From contig JADJYE010000017.1 of the NCBI GenBank assembly GCA_016719945.1, forward strand, positions 98,720-162,719: 64,000 nt of DNA, written 5' to 3'. This document shows positions 9,482-18,984 of this stretch, piece after piece; the stretch's first letter is position 1; every line of letters starts with the position of its first letter. The position numbers and the translations under genes are program-made. Below the pieces are notes generated by a model, which saw nothing but the letters and a program-made list of their open reading frames with translations, searched no databases and was not told the DNA's origin. This DNA is from Polyangiaceae bacterium (GTDB lineage: Bacteria; Myxococcota_A; Polyangia; Polyangiales; Polyangiaceae).

Positions 9482-10726
9482 CTAGAAGGTCTTCTGGTAA
9501 CCGAGCGAGCCGAAGTCGGCGTGCAGCCCGTTGTCCCGCTGGTAGCGCAGGTACTCGAGGTTGAATGAGTCCTTGCCGCGGATCGCGAGCGGCGCGCGCT
9601 CGCGCAAGAGGACCACGCGCAGCCCCGCCTCGCGTGAGGTGAAGGCCTCGAGGTCGCTGTCGCTCGTGCGCTTGGTCGACTCGACGAAGCCCTCCTCGAT
9701 GAAGGGCACCCAGAAGTCTGGCGACGTCTGCGTGTGCAGGCGCCCGTGCGCGCGCACGTACAGCCACGGCACGATGTACTGGAAGAGCTGTGCCTCGAGC
9801 GTGTGCGCGAAGGTCGCGTTCTCGTCGAGGTAGAAGCGGTAGCCCACCTTACCCGTCGTTCCGCTGCCGGGGACGTGCTGGGAGAGGCGCACGAAGAAGG
9901 CGTCTCGGTTGCGGCTCCGCGGGAAGCGCTCGCCGTCGCGCACGACGGTCCTCGGGTCCTCCTCGGTGGGCTCGCGGTGCACGACCATCGAGTTCCACGT
10001 CGTCTCCAGGGTGCCCCACTGCTGGGTCGTGCCGAACGACGCGTCGAGCAGGGTCGTCTCGGAGAGCACCTGTACGAGAGACGCGTTGAAGCCGAACGAG
10101 GTCCGCGCGGTGAACCCGCGATCTTTCCCCTCCCAGTTGTGGGGATCGAAGCCGTCCGACATCACGATCATGTTGAGGCCGATGACCGTGTTCTCTTCGA
10201 ACAGCTTGAACGTGAGCGACGGCCCGCCGATGAACGAGCGCATCGGCTCCTCGTAGTGGAAGCCGAAGCGGAACGACATGTCGACCACCTCGCTCGGCGA
10301 GTACGTGCTCGTCAGATCGAGGGTGACGGCCTCGTTGTACTCGGAGGCCTTCGACACGGCGTCCACCGCGTCCGTCGAGGCCGCGCTCACGATGTCGACC
10401 GGCACGGTCAGCTCGTGCACGACCTGATCGTTCTGGCGCACGCGAAACTGGGCCCACGGCTGCAACACCCAGGCGTCCTCGCGGCCACGCCCGCCGATCG
10501 GGCCCGCTTGCGACTGCAGACCGCGCCCCTCCTGGTAGAGGAACGACGTCTGGAGGTTCAGCGCCTCCCAGCGCCAGCCCGGATCTTCCTCGGCGATGCG
10601 CGCCTCGAGCTCCTTCTTCGCGGCGAGCGCGGCTGCGGCCTCGTCGGCGCTGGCGGGCGACGGACCGAGCGTGGCCCATGCCGCTGCGGCGAGCGCGGTC
10701 GCGAGACGACCGAGGCTAGTTCCCAC
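9482..10726 (-). CDS. DUF3570 outer-membrane beta-barrel-like protein
   Basis: I take GTG 10726 as the start (414 residues), because it begins a clean signal peptide ending ...ATLGPSPASA and overlaps the DUF4266 stop by only 11 bases; an upstream GTG at 10777 would overlap more. After the signal the protein shows alternating aromatic and polar beta strands (WRWEALNLQTSFLYQEGRG, VVDMSFRFGFHYEEP, GKVGYRFYLDENATFAH, ADFGSLGYQKTF) and ends in Phe, typical of outer-membrane barrels. The order DUF4266-DUF3570-thioredoxin is a recurrent arrangement, often with ApbE, which is not present here. Function unknown. Confidence 0.78.
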   Translation of the reverse strand: MGTSLGRLATALAAAAWATLGPSPASADEAAAALAAKKELEARIAEEDPGWRWEALNLQTSFLYQEGRGLQSQAGPIGGRGREDAWVLQPWAQFRVRQNDQVVHELTVPVDIVSAASTDAVDAVSKASEYNEAVTLDLTSTYSPSEVVDMSFRFGFHYEEPMRSFIGGPSLTFKLFEENTVIGLNMIVMSDGFDPHNWEGKDRGFTARTSFGFNASLVQVLSETTLLDASFGTTQQWGTLETTWNSMVVHREPTEEDPRTVVRDGERFPRSRNRDAFFVRLSQHVPGSGTTGKVGYRFYLDENATFAHTLEAQLFQYIVPWLYVRAHGRLHTQTSPDFWVPFIEEGFVESTKRTSDSDLEAFTSREAGLRVVLLRERAPLAIRGKDSFNLEYLRYQRDNGLHADFGSLGYQKTF

Positions 10727-10982
10727 AGGCGCACCCGCCACCCGCAGGCTGCCCGTTCCCTCCGCTCGCGGCCTCACGCGTCGTGTGCAGCTTGTCTCGC
10801 GCCTTCGCCTCGAGCGAGTCCTCCACGGGGAGCATCGTCGGATCGGCGAGCGCTCCGCGGCGGCTCTGAGGGACGATCACGCAGCCGGAAGAGGCCGCGC
10901 CGATCACGGCGAGCAGCGTGGCCGCGACGGCCCGCGAGAGCCGCGCGTCGAGGGGGGGCCGAGCACGAAGAAGCCAGCGCAT
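10716..10982 (-). CDS. DUF4266 small lipoprotein with C-terminal GGCACGN
   Basis: This 88-residue protein starts at ATG 10982. A signal sequence leads to a lipobox (AASSGCVIVP), followed by LADPTMLPVEDSLEAK and the family ending HTTREAASGGNGQPAGGGC then ACGN. The C-terminal Gly-Cys-x-Cys-Gly-Asn is the conserved hallmark of DUF4266 and suggests a metal-binding or modified tail. It is the first gene of the operon with the DUF3570 barrel and the TlpA-like thioredoxin. No function is established to my knowledge. Confidence 0.78.
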   Translation of the reverse strand: MRWLLRARPPLDARLSRAVAATLLAVIGAASSGCVIVPQSRRGALADPTMLPVEDSLEAKARDKLHTTREAASGGNGQPAGGGCACGN

Positions 10983-11090
10983 GGACGCGGGTTTTTCCCT
11001 AGCACCGCGGCCAGGCCGATAAAAGGACGCGGAGCTCAGGCCGCGCGGCGGCGACGCCTCACCAGCTCGACCGGCGCACGGGTCCGCGGG

Positions 11091-13526
11091 TCAGCCCGTC
11101 GGAGCTGCGGGGCCGCCCTCCTTCGGGGGCTCCTCGACAGGGACGTCCTCCTTCGGTGGCTCCGCCGCCGCCGGGGCATCGGCAGGGGGCGGGTCGGGCT
11201 CACGGCTCGCGTCGGTCGGCGGCTCCTCCGGCTTGACCGTCTCGGTCGGCTCGGTGCCGGAGAGGAACACCTCGGAGAGCCCGTCCTCCTGCTCGGCCGC
11301 GGCGAGCATGCCCGTCTTGGGATCGATCGTCGCCCGCACGACGCCAGGCGGGACCGGGAAGTCGGTCGCGGGCCTGCCCTGGTGCGCCGCCCGCATGAAC
11401 GATACGAAGATCGGCAGCGCCGTCACGCCGCCGGACTCGCCCACGCCGAGCGGCGTGCCGTCGTCGTTGCCGACCCACGTCGCGCAGGTGATGTCGGTCG
11501 AGTAGCCAGCGAACCACGCGTCCTTGGCCTTGTTCGAGGTCCCGGTCTTGCCCGCGATCGGGCGCTTGAGCACCTTGGCGCTCTTGCCGGTCCCGTCCGT
11601 GATGACGCTCTTCATCACGTCGGTGATGAGGAAGGCCTCGGCCTCGCTGAGGACGCGCTTGGGCTCGGGCCGCCCGAGGGGGACCTCGCGGCCGTCGGGC
11701 CCCACGATCTTCACGACCAGGTGAGCCTGCTCGTAGACCCCGCCCGCCGCGAGCGACGCGTAGGCGTTGCCGAGCTCGCGCACCTTCACCTCGTACGCGC
11801 CGAGCGCGATCGACTCGAACGTCTCCCGCTTGTCGTCCTTCATCACCCCGAGGGGCGTCGTCTCGATCCCGAGCTCGGTCGCGAGATCGGCGACCTCGCC
11901 CGGGCCGACCTGCTTCACGAGCCACGCCGCCGAGACGTTGACGCTCCGCGCGAGCACCTCACGCAGCCGCTTCGGCTCGCCCCCGGCTGCGCCGTCGTAG
12001 TTCTTGGGCTGGTACTTGCCGTCCTTCAGCGCCGCCGAATCGGTCGGCAAGAGCGACGCCGGCGTGACCTTGCGATCCCGCAGCGCAGCCGCGAACGTGA
12101 ACGGCTTGAACGCCGAGCCCGGCTGCCGCTTCGCTTGCGACGCGCGATCGAAGCCTCCGCGGGTCGCCTCGTAGCTGCCAGCGATCGCGAGGATCTCGCG
12201 CGCCTTGACGTCGATCGCGACGATCGCGCCCTGCGGGCCCAGCTCCAGCTTCAGCGTGGGACCCTGCTTGTCGTTGAGCGCGAGGATGCTCACGCGCACC
12301 GGCGCGCCCGGCTCGGCGAACTTGCTGGCAGGCAGCTTCTGCGGGTTGTAGCGCTCGGTCGCCGACAGGCTCACCCTGCCGCGGAGCGTGCCCACGCGGA
12401 CGAACAGCTCGTTCTTCGCGTCGTCGGCGCCGGTCACCTCTCCGAGGAAGGTGCCCCCCTTGTCGTCCTTCGTCGGATCGCCCTCGTACAGCACGGGCAT
12501 CTTCTTCGGCTTCTTGAGCGGCGCCACGACCTTCTGCCGCTTGTCGTAGCCGTCGAGCCCTTCTCGCAGCGCCTTGCGCGCCTCCGCCTGGAGCTTCGGG
12601 TCGATGGAGGTGTGCACGATGTACCCGCCGCGCAGCGCCTGCTCGCCGAGCGTCTCGCGCAGCACCCGGCGCACCTCGGCGAGGGCCTCCGGGGCGAGCT
12701 CGGTCGTGTGCTCCGGCTCGGGCGCGATCACGACCTGCTCGCCCTTCGCGGCCTCGGCGAGGCCCGCGGTGACGAAGCCCTTGTCGACCATCTGACCGAG
12801 GACGTACTCGCGTCGCTTGGTCGCCGCGTCGAGGTGATCGCGAGGCGAATACTTGGAGGGGCCCTTGGGCACACCGGCGAGGATCGCCGCCTCGCCCAGC
12901 GTGAGGTCACGCACCCCCTTCGCGAAGTAGTACCGCGACGCCTCCTCGACGCCGTACCTACCGTGGCCGAAATAGATGTGGTTCAAGTAGAGCTCGAGGA
13001 TGTCGTCCTTCGACAGCTCCTGCTCGATCTTCCGCGCGAGGATGACCTCCTTGATCTTCCGCTCGTAGGTCTTGTCCTGCGTGAGCAGCACGTTCTTCAC
13101 GACCTGCTGAGTGATCGTGCTCGCGCCCTGGCGTGAGCTCTGCGCCCTGAGGTTGATCCAGATCGCGCGCACCATGCCCGGGTAGTCGAGGCCCGGGTGC
13201 TCGTAGAACGAGGCGTCCTCTGCGGCGAGGAACGCGAGCTTCACGTGCGACGGGATCTGCTCGAGGTCGACGACCGTGCGCCGCTCGACGAACTCCTCAC
13301 CGAGCAACGAGCCGTCGCGCGCGAGGATGCGGGTCGTCTGCGGCGGCTGGTAGTTCTTGAGCTCGCTCGTCGCGGGCAGGCCCTCGCTGTAGTGCCGGAT
13401 GGCCATCGCCACGGCGACCATCCCGAGGCCGCTCAAGATCAACAGGGTGATCGTGACCCGACCCACCCAGACGAGGACGCGCCTCATGATCTTTCTTCGC
13501 CTTGCTCCGGCCGGGCCGTCGGCCAT
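11091..13526 (-). CDS. mrcA: Bifunctional penicillin-binding protein 1A
   Basis: Class A PBP that polymerises and cross-links peptidoglycan at the inner membrane. I use ATG 13526 (811 residues); an in-frame GTG at 13571 would add 15. A single N-terminal membrane helix (RVTITLLILSGLGMVAVAM) precedes the GT51 transglycosylase domain with AAEDASFYEHPGLD, QGASTITQQVVKN and LELYLNHIYFGHGRYGVEEA. The transpeptidase domain carries PGSAFKPF (about residue 470), a Ser-x-Asn motif in ARSVNVSAAW, and GKTGTSNKAKDAWFAG (about 660). The C-terminal 60 residues are Pro/Glu-rich and probably disordered. It lies downstream of a tail-anchored kinase on the same strand. Confidence 0.94.
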   Translation of the reverse strand: MADGPAGARRRKIMRRVLVWVGRVTITLLILSGLGMVAVAMAIRHYSEGLPATSELKNYQPPQTTRILARDGSLLGEEFVERRTVVDLEQIPSHVKLAFLAAEDASFYEHPGLDYPGMVRAIWINLRAQSSRQGASTITQQVVKNVLLTQDKTYERKIKEVILARKIEQELSKDDILELYLNHIYFGHGRYGVEEASRYYFAKGVRDLTLGEAAILAGVPKGPSKYSPRDHLDAATKRREYVLGQMVDKGFVTAGLAEAAKGEQVVIAPEPEHTTELAPEALAEVRRVLRETLGEQALRGGYIVHTSIDPKLQAEARKALREGLDGYDKRQKVVAPLKKPKKMPVLYEGDPTKDDKGGTFLGEVTGADDAKNELFVRVGTLRGRVSLSATERYNPQKLPASKFAEPGAPVRVSILALNDKQGPTLKLELGPQGAIVAIDVKAREILAIAGSYEATRGGFDRASQAKRQPGSAFKPFTFAAALRDRKVTPASLLPTDSAALKDGKYQPKNYDGAAGGEPKRLREVLARSVNVSAAWLVKQVGPGEVADLATELGIETTPLGVMKDDKRETFESIALGAYEVKVRELGNAYASLAAGGVYEQAHLVVKIVGPDGREVPLGRPEPKRVLSEAEAFLITDVMKSVITDGTGKSAKVLKRPIAGKTGTSNKAKDAWFAGYSTDITCATWVGNDDGTPLGVGESGGVTALPIFVSFMRAAHQGRPATDFPVPPGVVRATIDPKTGMLAAAEQEDGLSEVFLSGTEPTETVKPEEPPTDASREPDPPPADAPAAAEPPKEDVPVEEPPKEGGPAAPTG

Positions 13527-13623
13527 GGGACTTTGTGCCGCGCTCCGAGGTTCGACGCCAGAAACTGACACGCCTTTCGAACGCTCGCGCGCGGTCTTCC
13601 TTTCCCGACGTCGGCTCTGAGGC

Positions 13624-14952
<1,329 letters not shown>

Positions 14953-15079
14953 GAGCCGAGCGGCGAGGGAACACGACAGCACACGCGGCACCTCCAGAAA
15001 AGGGCGAGGGCCGAGCGAGAAGGCTACCTGACGACCCCGCGCGAGCGGTGGTTTTTTGCCGAACGGGCGTCCTTGGGCC

Positions 15080-15877
15080 ATGAATGCCGCGCCCGTGGTC
15101 AGCCCCCTCCCTCGATTGTCCAGCCCGCTCCTCACGGCGTCGGGCTTTGCCCACGGCTTCTTCACGCGCCGCGGAGGCGTGAGCGAGGGCCCGTTCGGGA
15201 GCCTCAACACGGCCGCCTCGGTCGGCGACGACCCAGCCCTGGTCGGCGAGAACGTCGCCCGCATCGAGACGGCCCTGGGGCTGCCGCCCGGGCGGCTCTA
15301 CTACGCGAGCCAGGTCCACGGCGTCGACGTGGTCCGGGCGTCGGCCTCCGAGCCGCGGGCGCGCGTGCTCGAGCAGCGCGCCGACGCGGTGGTCTCCACG
15401 GAGGCCGGGGTCGGGTGCGGGGTGCGCAGCGCCGACTGCGGCACCGTGCTCGTCGGCGATCGAAAGAGCGGCGCGGCCCTCGCGATCCACGCGGGGTGGC
15501 GGGGCACCGCGCTGGGCGTCGTCGCCGCGGGGCTCGACGCGCTGCGAGCCCTCGTCGGGGCCGGCGCCGATCTGGTGGCCGCGATCGGGCCGCACATCGA
15601 GGTGTGCTGCTTCGAGGTCGGCGACGACGTGGCCGGCGAGCTCGCGTCGTGCAGCTCGCTCGGCGACGCGGCGGTCGATCGCTCCCGCGCACGTCCCCAC
15701 GTCGATCTGCGGTCGATCCTCGAAGCGCAGCTCACGTCCGCGGGGCTGGCAGCCGCCAGCGTCTCGCACGTGCGTGGCTGCACGGTCTGCGACGCGGGGG
15801 CGTTCTTCTCGTTCCGACGAGACGGGGCGCGATCCGGGCGGCTCATGTCCGCCATCGTCCCGCGCCCCTCTCGCTGA
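15080..15877 (+). CDS. pgeF: PgeF/YfiH-family purine nucleosidase-type protein (laccase-domain)
   Basis: This 265-residue protein starts at ATG 15080; an in-frame TTG at 15056 is less likely. The metal and catalytic motifs are QVHGVDVV, SADCGTVLV and AIHAGWRGTALGVV, which give the His-Cys-His set of the family once annotated as polyphenol oxidase or laccase. In Escherichia coli PgeF removes wrongly added L-Ser from UDP-MurNAc during peptidoglycan synthesis; homologues act on purine nucleosides. The 127-base gap to the divergent kinase gene holds both promoters. Confidence 0.88.
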   Translation: MNAAPVVSPLPRLSSPLLTASGFAHGFFTRRGGVSEGPFGSLNTAASVGDDPALVGENVARIETALGLPPGRLYYASQVHGVDVVRASASEPRARVLEQRADAVVSTEAGVGCGVRSADCGTVLVGDRKSGAALAIHAGWRGTALGVVAAGLDALRALVGAGADLVAAIGPHIEVCCFEVGDDVAGELASCSSLGDAAVDRSRARPHVDLRSILEAQLTSAGLAAASVSHVRGCTVCDAGAFFSFRRDGARSGRLMSAIVPRPSR

Positions 15878-15885
15878 GTGGGCGA

Positions 15886-15908
15886 AGGTCGGCCCGAACG
15901 ACCGACCT
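15886..15908. terminator. Hairpin between convergent genes
   Basis: AGGTCGG (15886-15892) pairs with CCGACCT (15902-15908) across a 9-base loop. It lies in the 46-base gap between the converging pgeF and TerB/DUF697 genes, where a shared bidirectional terminator is expected. Confidence 0.45.
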
Positions 15909-15923
15909 CTGCTCTTCCGTGCC

Positions 15924-16862
15924 TCAGGCGAGCTCGGCGGCGCGCTTCTCGTATTCGCTCTGGGTGATCTCACCCTTTTCGAGCGACTTGTTCAGCGCGT
16001 CGAGCGCGGCCTTGGAGGCCTCCTTCTTCTCGGCGATGGCGTCCTTGTTCACCTCGAACTCCTTCTTGCCCTCCTTCTCGGCGCTCTTGAACATGGCCTT
16101 GAGCGAGGCGATGTCGCCCTTGGCGCCGCCCTCGAAGTACTTCTCGATGACCTTGCCGAGCGCGTAGGTCGCCGCGAAGCTGCTGGCGGCGCCGACGGCG
16201 CTGCCCCACACGGGCACGAGCTTCACGAGGTTCGTCACCGCGATGCGCGCGGCGGTGCCGACGCCGAGCCCCGCGAGGAGCGTCGTCGCCGCCTGCTTGT
16301 CCATCTTGTGGCCGTAGTACTGGCCGATGTCACGGACCAGCTTGCCCTGCAGCGCGATGACCGCGAGGTCGGTCGCGATGGCGAGGCCCGGCACCGGGAA
16401 CGCGCCCAGCACGCCGGACAGGACCGAGTACTTCAGCGTGTCCTGCTTGATCTCCTTCGAGCGCCGGGCCGGGTCGTCGATCTTGTCGATCGCGCTCGGC
16501 AGCACGGTCTCCTTCGTCTCCTTGAACAAGCGATCCATCATGGACGCGTGCTTCACGTCCAGGTTGAAGCCGGCGCGGATCTTCTCGAGGATCTCGCGCT
16601 CCTCCGTGGAGCAGGAGCCGTCGGCGTTCGCGAGAGCGTAGGCGCTGCGGTACGCCTCGACGCGCGCGTCGGCGGTGGAGATGGCGCGGATCTCTTCCTC
16701 GAGATCGAACTTGCCTTCGAGGATCGAGTCGAGCGACTCGGCTCGACCCTCCAGGGCGGCGCTGATCGCCTCTTTCTCTTCGTCCCGCACGACGCCGTCC
16801 GCCCGCGCGACGGCGACCAGCAGCCGCAAGCCAGCGAGAGCCTCTCGATCGGTCATGGTCAT
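15924..16862 (-). CDS. TerB-like / DUF697 membrane-associated protein
   Basis: This 312-residue protein has three parts. Residues 1-115 resemble a TerB-type domain (LLVAVARADGVVRDEEKEAI and, later, ALANADGSCSTEEREILE). The middle has two hydrophobic segments (SVLSGVLGAFPVPGLAIATD and RIAVTNLVKLVPVWGSAVGA) in the pattern of DUF697, seen in YcjF-like and GTPase-associated proteins. The last 70 residues are a charged helix ending in LEKGEITQSEYEKRAAEL, like a SHOCT module. TerB proteins are linked to metal or stress responses, but I cannot assign a function here. Confidence 0.7.
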   Translation of the reverse strand: MTMTDREALAGLRLLVAVARADGVVRDEEKEAISAALEGRAESLDSILEGKFDLEEEIRAISTADARVEAYRSAYALANADGSCSTEEREILEKIRAGFNLDVKHASMMDRLFKETKETVLPSAIDKIDDPARRSKEIKQDTLKYSVLSGVLGAFPVPGLAIATDLAVIALQGKLVRDIGQYYGHKMDKQAATTLLAGLGVGTAARIAVTNLVKLVPVWGSAVGAASSFAATYALGKVIEKYFEGGAKGDIASLKAMFKSAEKEGKKEFEVNKDAIAEKKEASKAALDALNKSLEKGEITQSEYEKRAAELA

Positions 16863-16932
16863 GGTTCCCTCCGAGGGAGGGTTCGTACAGGACCTCGCTG
16901 GTTGCGTCGAACCGGAACGTGCGCCCCCGGGG

Positions 16933-18030
16933 CTACTGCTCCGCGATCTCGCACTCGCCGACGGCGACGATGGCGACGCCGTTCATGTTCGCGTCGCACT
17001 CGTTCCCGTAGGTGAGGCCGTCGCAGCCGCACACCGGGGCCCAGACGTCGGGGCAGGCGAACGGCAGGGGCTCACAGGTGCCCAGCGCGTCGGCCCAGCC
17101 GCACATGTCGTCGAGCGCGTAGTTGCAGAACTGATCCTCGGCGCAGCCGCCGTCTCCCGCGAACCCGCAGTGGACGACCGGGCTTCCGCACTCGCCCTCG
17201 TGCAGGATCGACGCGCCCGCGGCGTGCGCGTCGCACTCGTTCGAATACGTCACGCCGTCGCAGCTGCACACCGGCATCCACACGTCGGGGCAAGCCTCGG
17301 GCATCGGCTCGCATACGCCGACGGCGTCGCCCACCAGGCACTGCCCTTCGATGTTGCAGAACTCCCCCGCCGCGCACTCCTCGCCGGCGAAGCCGCCGCA
17401 GGGCTGCGCGATCGGCTCACACTCGCCAGCGTGCAAGACAGAGACGCCGTGCGCGTTGGCGTCGCAGTCGTTGCCGTAGGTGAGGCCGTCGCAGCCGCAC
17501 ACCGGCGCGTAGTACTCGGGGCACGCCTCGGGGATGTCGGCGCAGGTCCCCAGGTCGTCGGCGGCGCCGCAGATCGTCTCCACGGGGTAGTTGCAGAACT
17601 GCCCCTCGGCGCACGGCACGCCCGCGATGCCGCCGCACGCCTCGCCGGGCTCGGGCTCGATGCAGCCGCAGCCGCAGTCGGGCGAGTTGAACATCACTTT
17701 GTCGGGGCCGCAGAAGTCGATCTCCTGGCTGCACAAGAGGTCGCCAGGCCCACCGCGGTACGAGACGCGTGGGTCGTTCGGGTCGGGGCAGCTGCTGACG
17801 GGGCAGTCCGGGTCCGGCTCGACGCAGAAGTCGTCGCAGGCCTCGTCGTCGTACCAACCCTCGAGCGCGCAGATGTCGTCGCCGTTCGGGGTGATCCCCT
17901 GCAGCTCGCGCGCCTCTTCCTTCGTGTAGTCGTCGGTTCCGTTGTTGATCTCGACCTGGCAAGCGGCGACCGAGAGCGGGGCGAGGACAGCGAGGATCAG
18001 GAAGGACTTGTGGGTGGTTCGGGCGAGCAT
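16933..18030 (-). CDS. Lipoprotein with three Kazal-type protease-inhibitor domains
   Basis: This 365-residue protein has a signal peptide ending in a lipobox (LAPLSVAACQVEI). After a Cys-rich entry region there are three repeats of about 75 residues. Each has a short Cys module (CAEGQFCNY, CAAGEFCNI, CAEDQFCNY) and a Kazal core (APVCGCDGLTYGNDCDA, MPVCSCDGVTYSNECDA, APVCGCDGLTYGNECDA). Kazal domains inhibit serine proteases. The protein is probably surface-anchored and may protect the cell from its own or foreign proteases. It precedes another lipoprotein on the same strand. Confidence 0.88.
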   Translation of the reverse strand: MLARTTHKSFLILAVLAPLSVAACQVEINNGTDDYTKEEARELQGITPNGDDICALEGWYDDEACDDFCVEPDPDCPVSSCPDPNDPRVSYRGGPGDLLCSQEIDFCGPDKVMFNSPDCGCGCIEPEPGEACGGIAGVPCAEGQFCNYPVETICGAADDLGTCADIPEACPEYYAPVCGCDGLTYGNDCDANAHGVSVLHAGECEPIAQPCGGFAGEECAAGEFCNIEGQCLVGDAVGVCEPMPEACPDVWMPVCSCDGVTYSNECDAHAAGASILHEGECGSPVVHCGFAGDGGCAEDQFCNYALDDMCGWADALGTCEPLPFACPDVWAPVCGCDGLTYGNECDANMNGVAIVAVGECEIAEQ

Positions 18031-18123
18031 GGCAAGACTCCTAGTTGGATGAGGTCGGCGTAAGACAAAGCGATCCCTCGGCTCCGCGCGTGAGCGAGCA
18101 GGCCTCGGGAGAAACTGGGCTCG

Positions 18124-18849
18124 TTATTCGGGGACGGTGAGCGTGATGGCCCGGCGAGCAGGCTCGGGGGCCGACACATCGAAGAAGAGGACGTCTTCAC
18201 GCTCGTCGGCGGCGCCGACGGCGCGCACCGTGACGAAGCCGGCCTCGCCCGGCTCGAGCGAGAGGGCGCCGGTGGGCGAGAAGGTGAAGGGACCGCGGCC
18301 GCGCCGCAGGCGCGGGGCGTCGATCAACACCGCGACCTCGCACTCGTTGCGCACGACGATGCTCTGCGCGTCGCCGGCGCCCGACAGCGCGACGAAGCGC
18401 GCGGGGTCGATCGCCAGACACGCGGGCGCGTCCTCTACGACGTCGACGACCTGGCCGGTCGCGTCCACCGCGATGTCGACAGGCTGCGAGCGCGCGCCGT
18501 CCTGGTCGACCTGGAAGCGGACGGTGTCGCCGGGGAAGCCGGCGAGCGCGACCGAGAAGCTCCCGTCGTCGCGCACGACGACCCTGCTCGGGGCGTCGCT
18601 GCGCTCGAGGTTCGTCACGATGACCACGCCCTTGGCCGGATCGACCGAGCCCGGGGCGGCGTCGAAGGTGAGCAGCTCGTTCAGGTCCTCGGTGCCCGCG
18701 CCGACGATGTCGATGCCGTCGCCGTCGAGATCCGGGTCTTCACCGGGAGGGCTGGGCTGCGGGCTCACGACGCACGAGGCGAGCGAGAGGGAGAGGAGCA
18801 GGCCCCCCTGCTTCAGCAGCCGCCAGGATTGTGTGAGCCACGAGCGCAT
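18124..18849 (-). CDS. Lipoprotein with beta-sandwich-like domains, function unknown
   Basis: ATG 18849 gives 241 residues with the lipobox LLLSLSLASCVVSPQ, which is preferable to longer upstream starts. After the Cys comes a Pro-rich linker (SPQPSPPGEDPDLDGDG), then Val/Thr-rich strands. The C-terminal part (SIVVRNECEVAVLIDAP, FTFSPTGALSLEPGEAGF) resembles an Ig-like or MSP/ASPM-type domain. No enzyme motif is visible. It is transcribed towards the Kazal lipoprotein and away from the kinase-activator gene, with 135 bases between the two divergent starts. Confidence 0.65.
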   Translation of the reverse strand: MRSWLTQSWRLLKQGGLLLSLSLASCVVSPQPSPPGEDPDLDGDGIDIVGAGTEDLNELLTFDAAPGSVDPAKGVVIVTNLERSDAPSRVVVRDDGSFSVALAGFPGDTVRFQVDQDGARSQPVDIAVDATGQVVDVVEDAPACLAIDPARFVALSGAGDAQSIVVRNECEVAVLIDAPRLRRGRGPFTFSPTGALSLEPGEAGFVTVRAVGAADEREDVLFFDVSAPEPARRAITLTVPE

Positions 18850-18932
18850 GATGTCCCGGACCAAGCAATCAAGGTGCCACACGCAGCGACCCATGGATCT
18901 GCACAAAATGCCCGCGACCGGTCGAGCCAGAC

Positions 18933-18979
18933 TGTCTCAATCATGTATCATGTCTCACTTCTTGGCCCATGTGAGACAT
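18933..18979. promoter_or_regulatory. Three TGTCTCA boxes upstream of the kinase-activator gene
   Basis: TGTCTCA occurs at 18933-18939 and 18951-18957, and its complement TGAGACA at 18972-18978. The second and third form a perfect 9-bp inverted repeat, ATGTCTCAC/GTGAGACAT (18950-18958 and 18971-18979). The right arm ends six bases before the ATG at 18985. Activators of the sigma-54 class often bind inverted repeats near their own gene, so autoregulation is a reasonable inference. It lies inside the divergent promoter region shared with the lipoprotein gene. Confidence 0.55.
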
Positions 18980-18984
18980 AGCCC

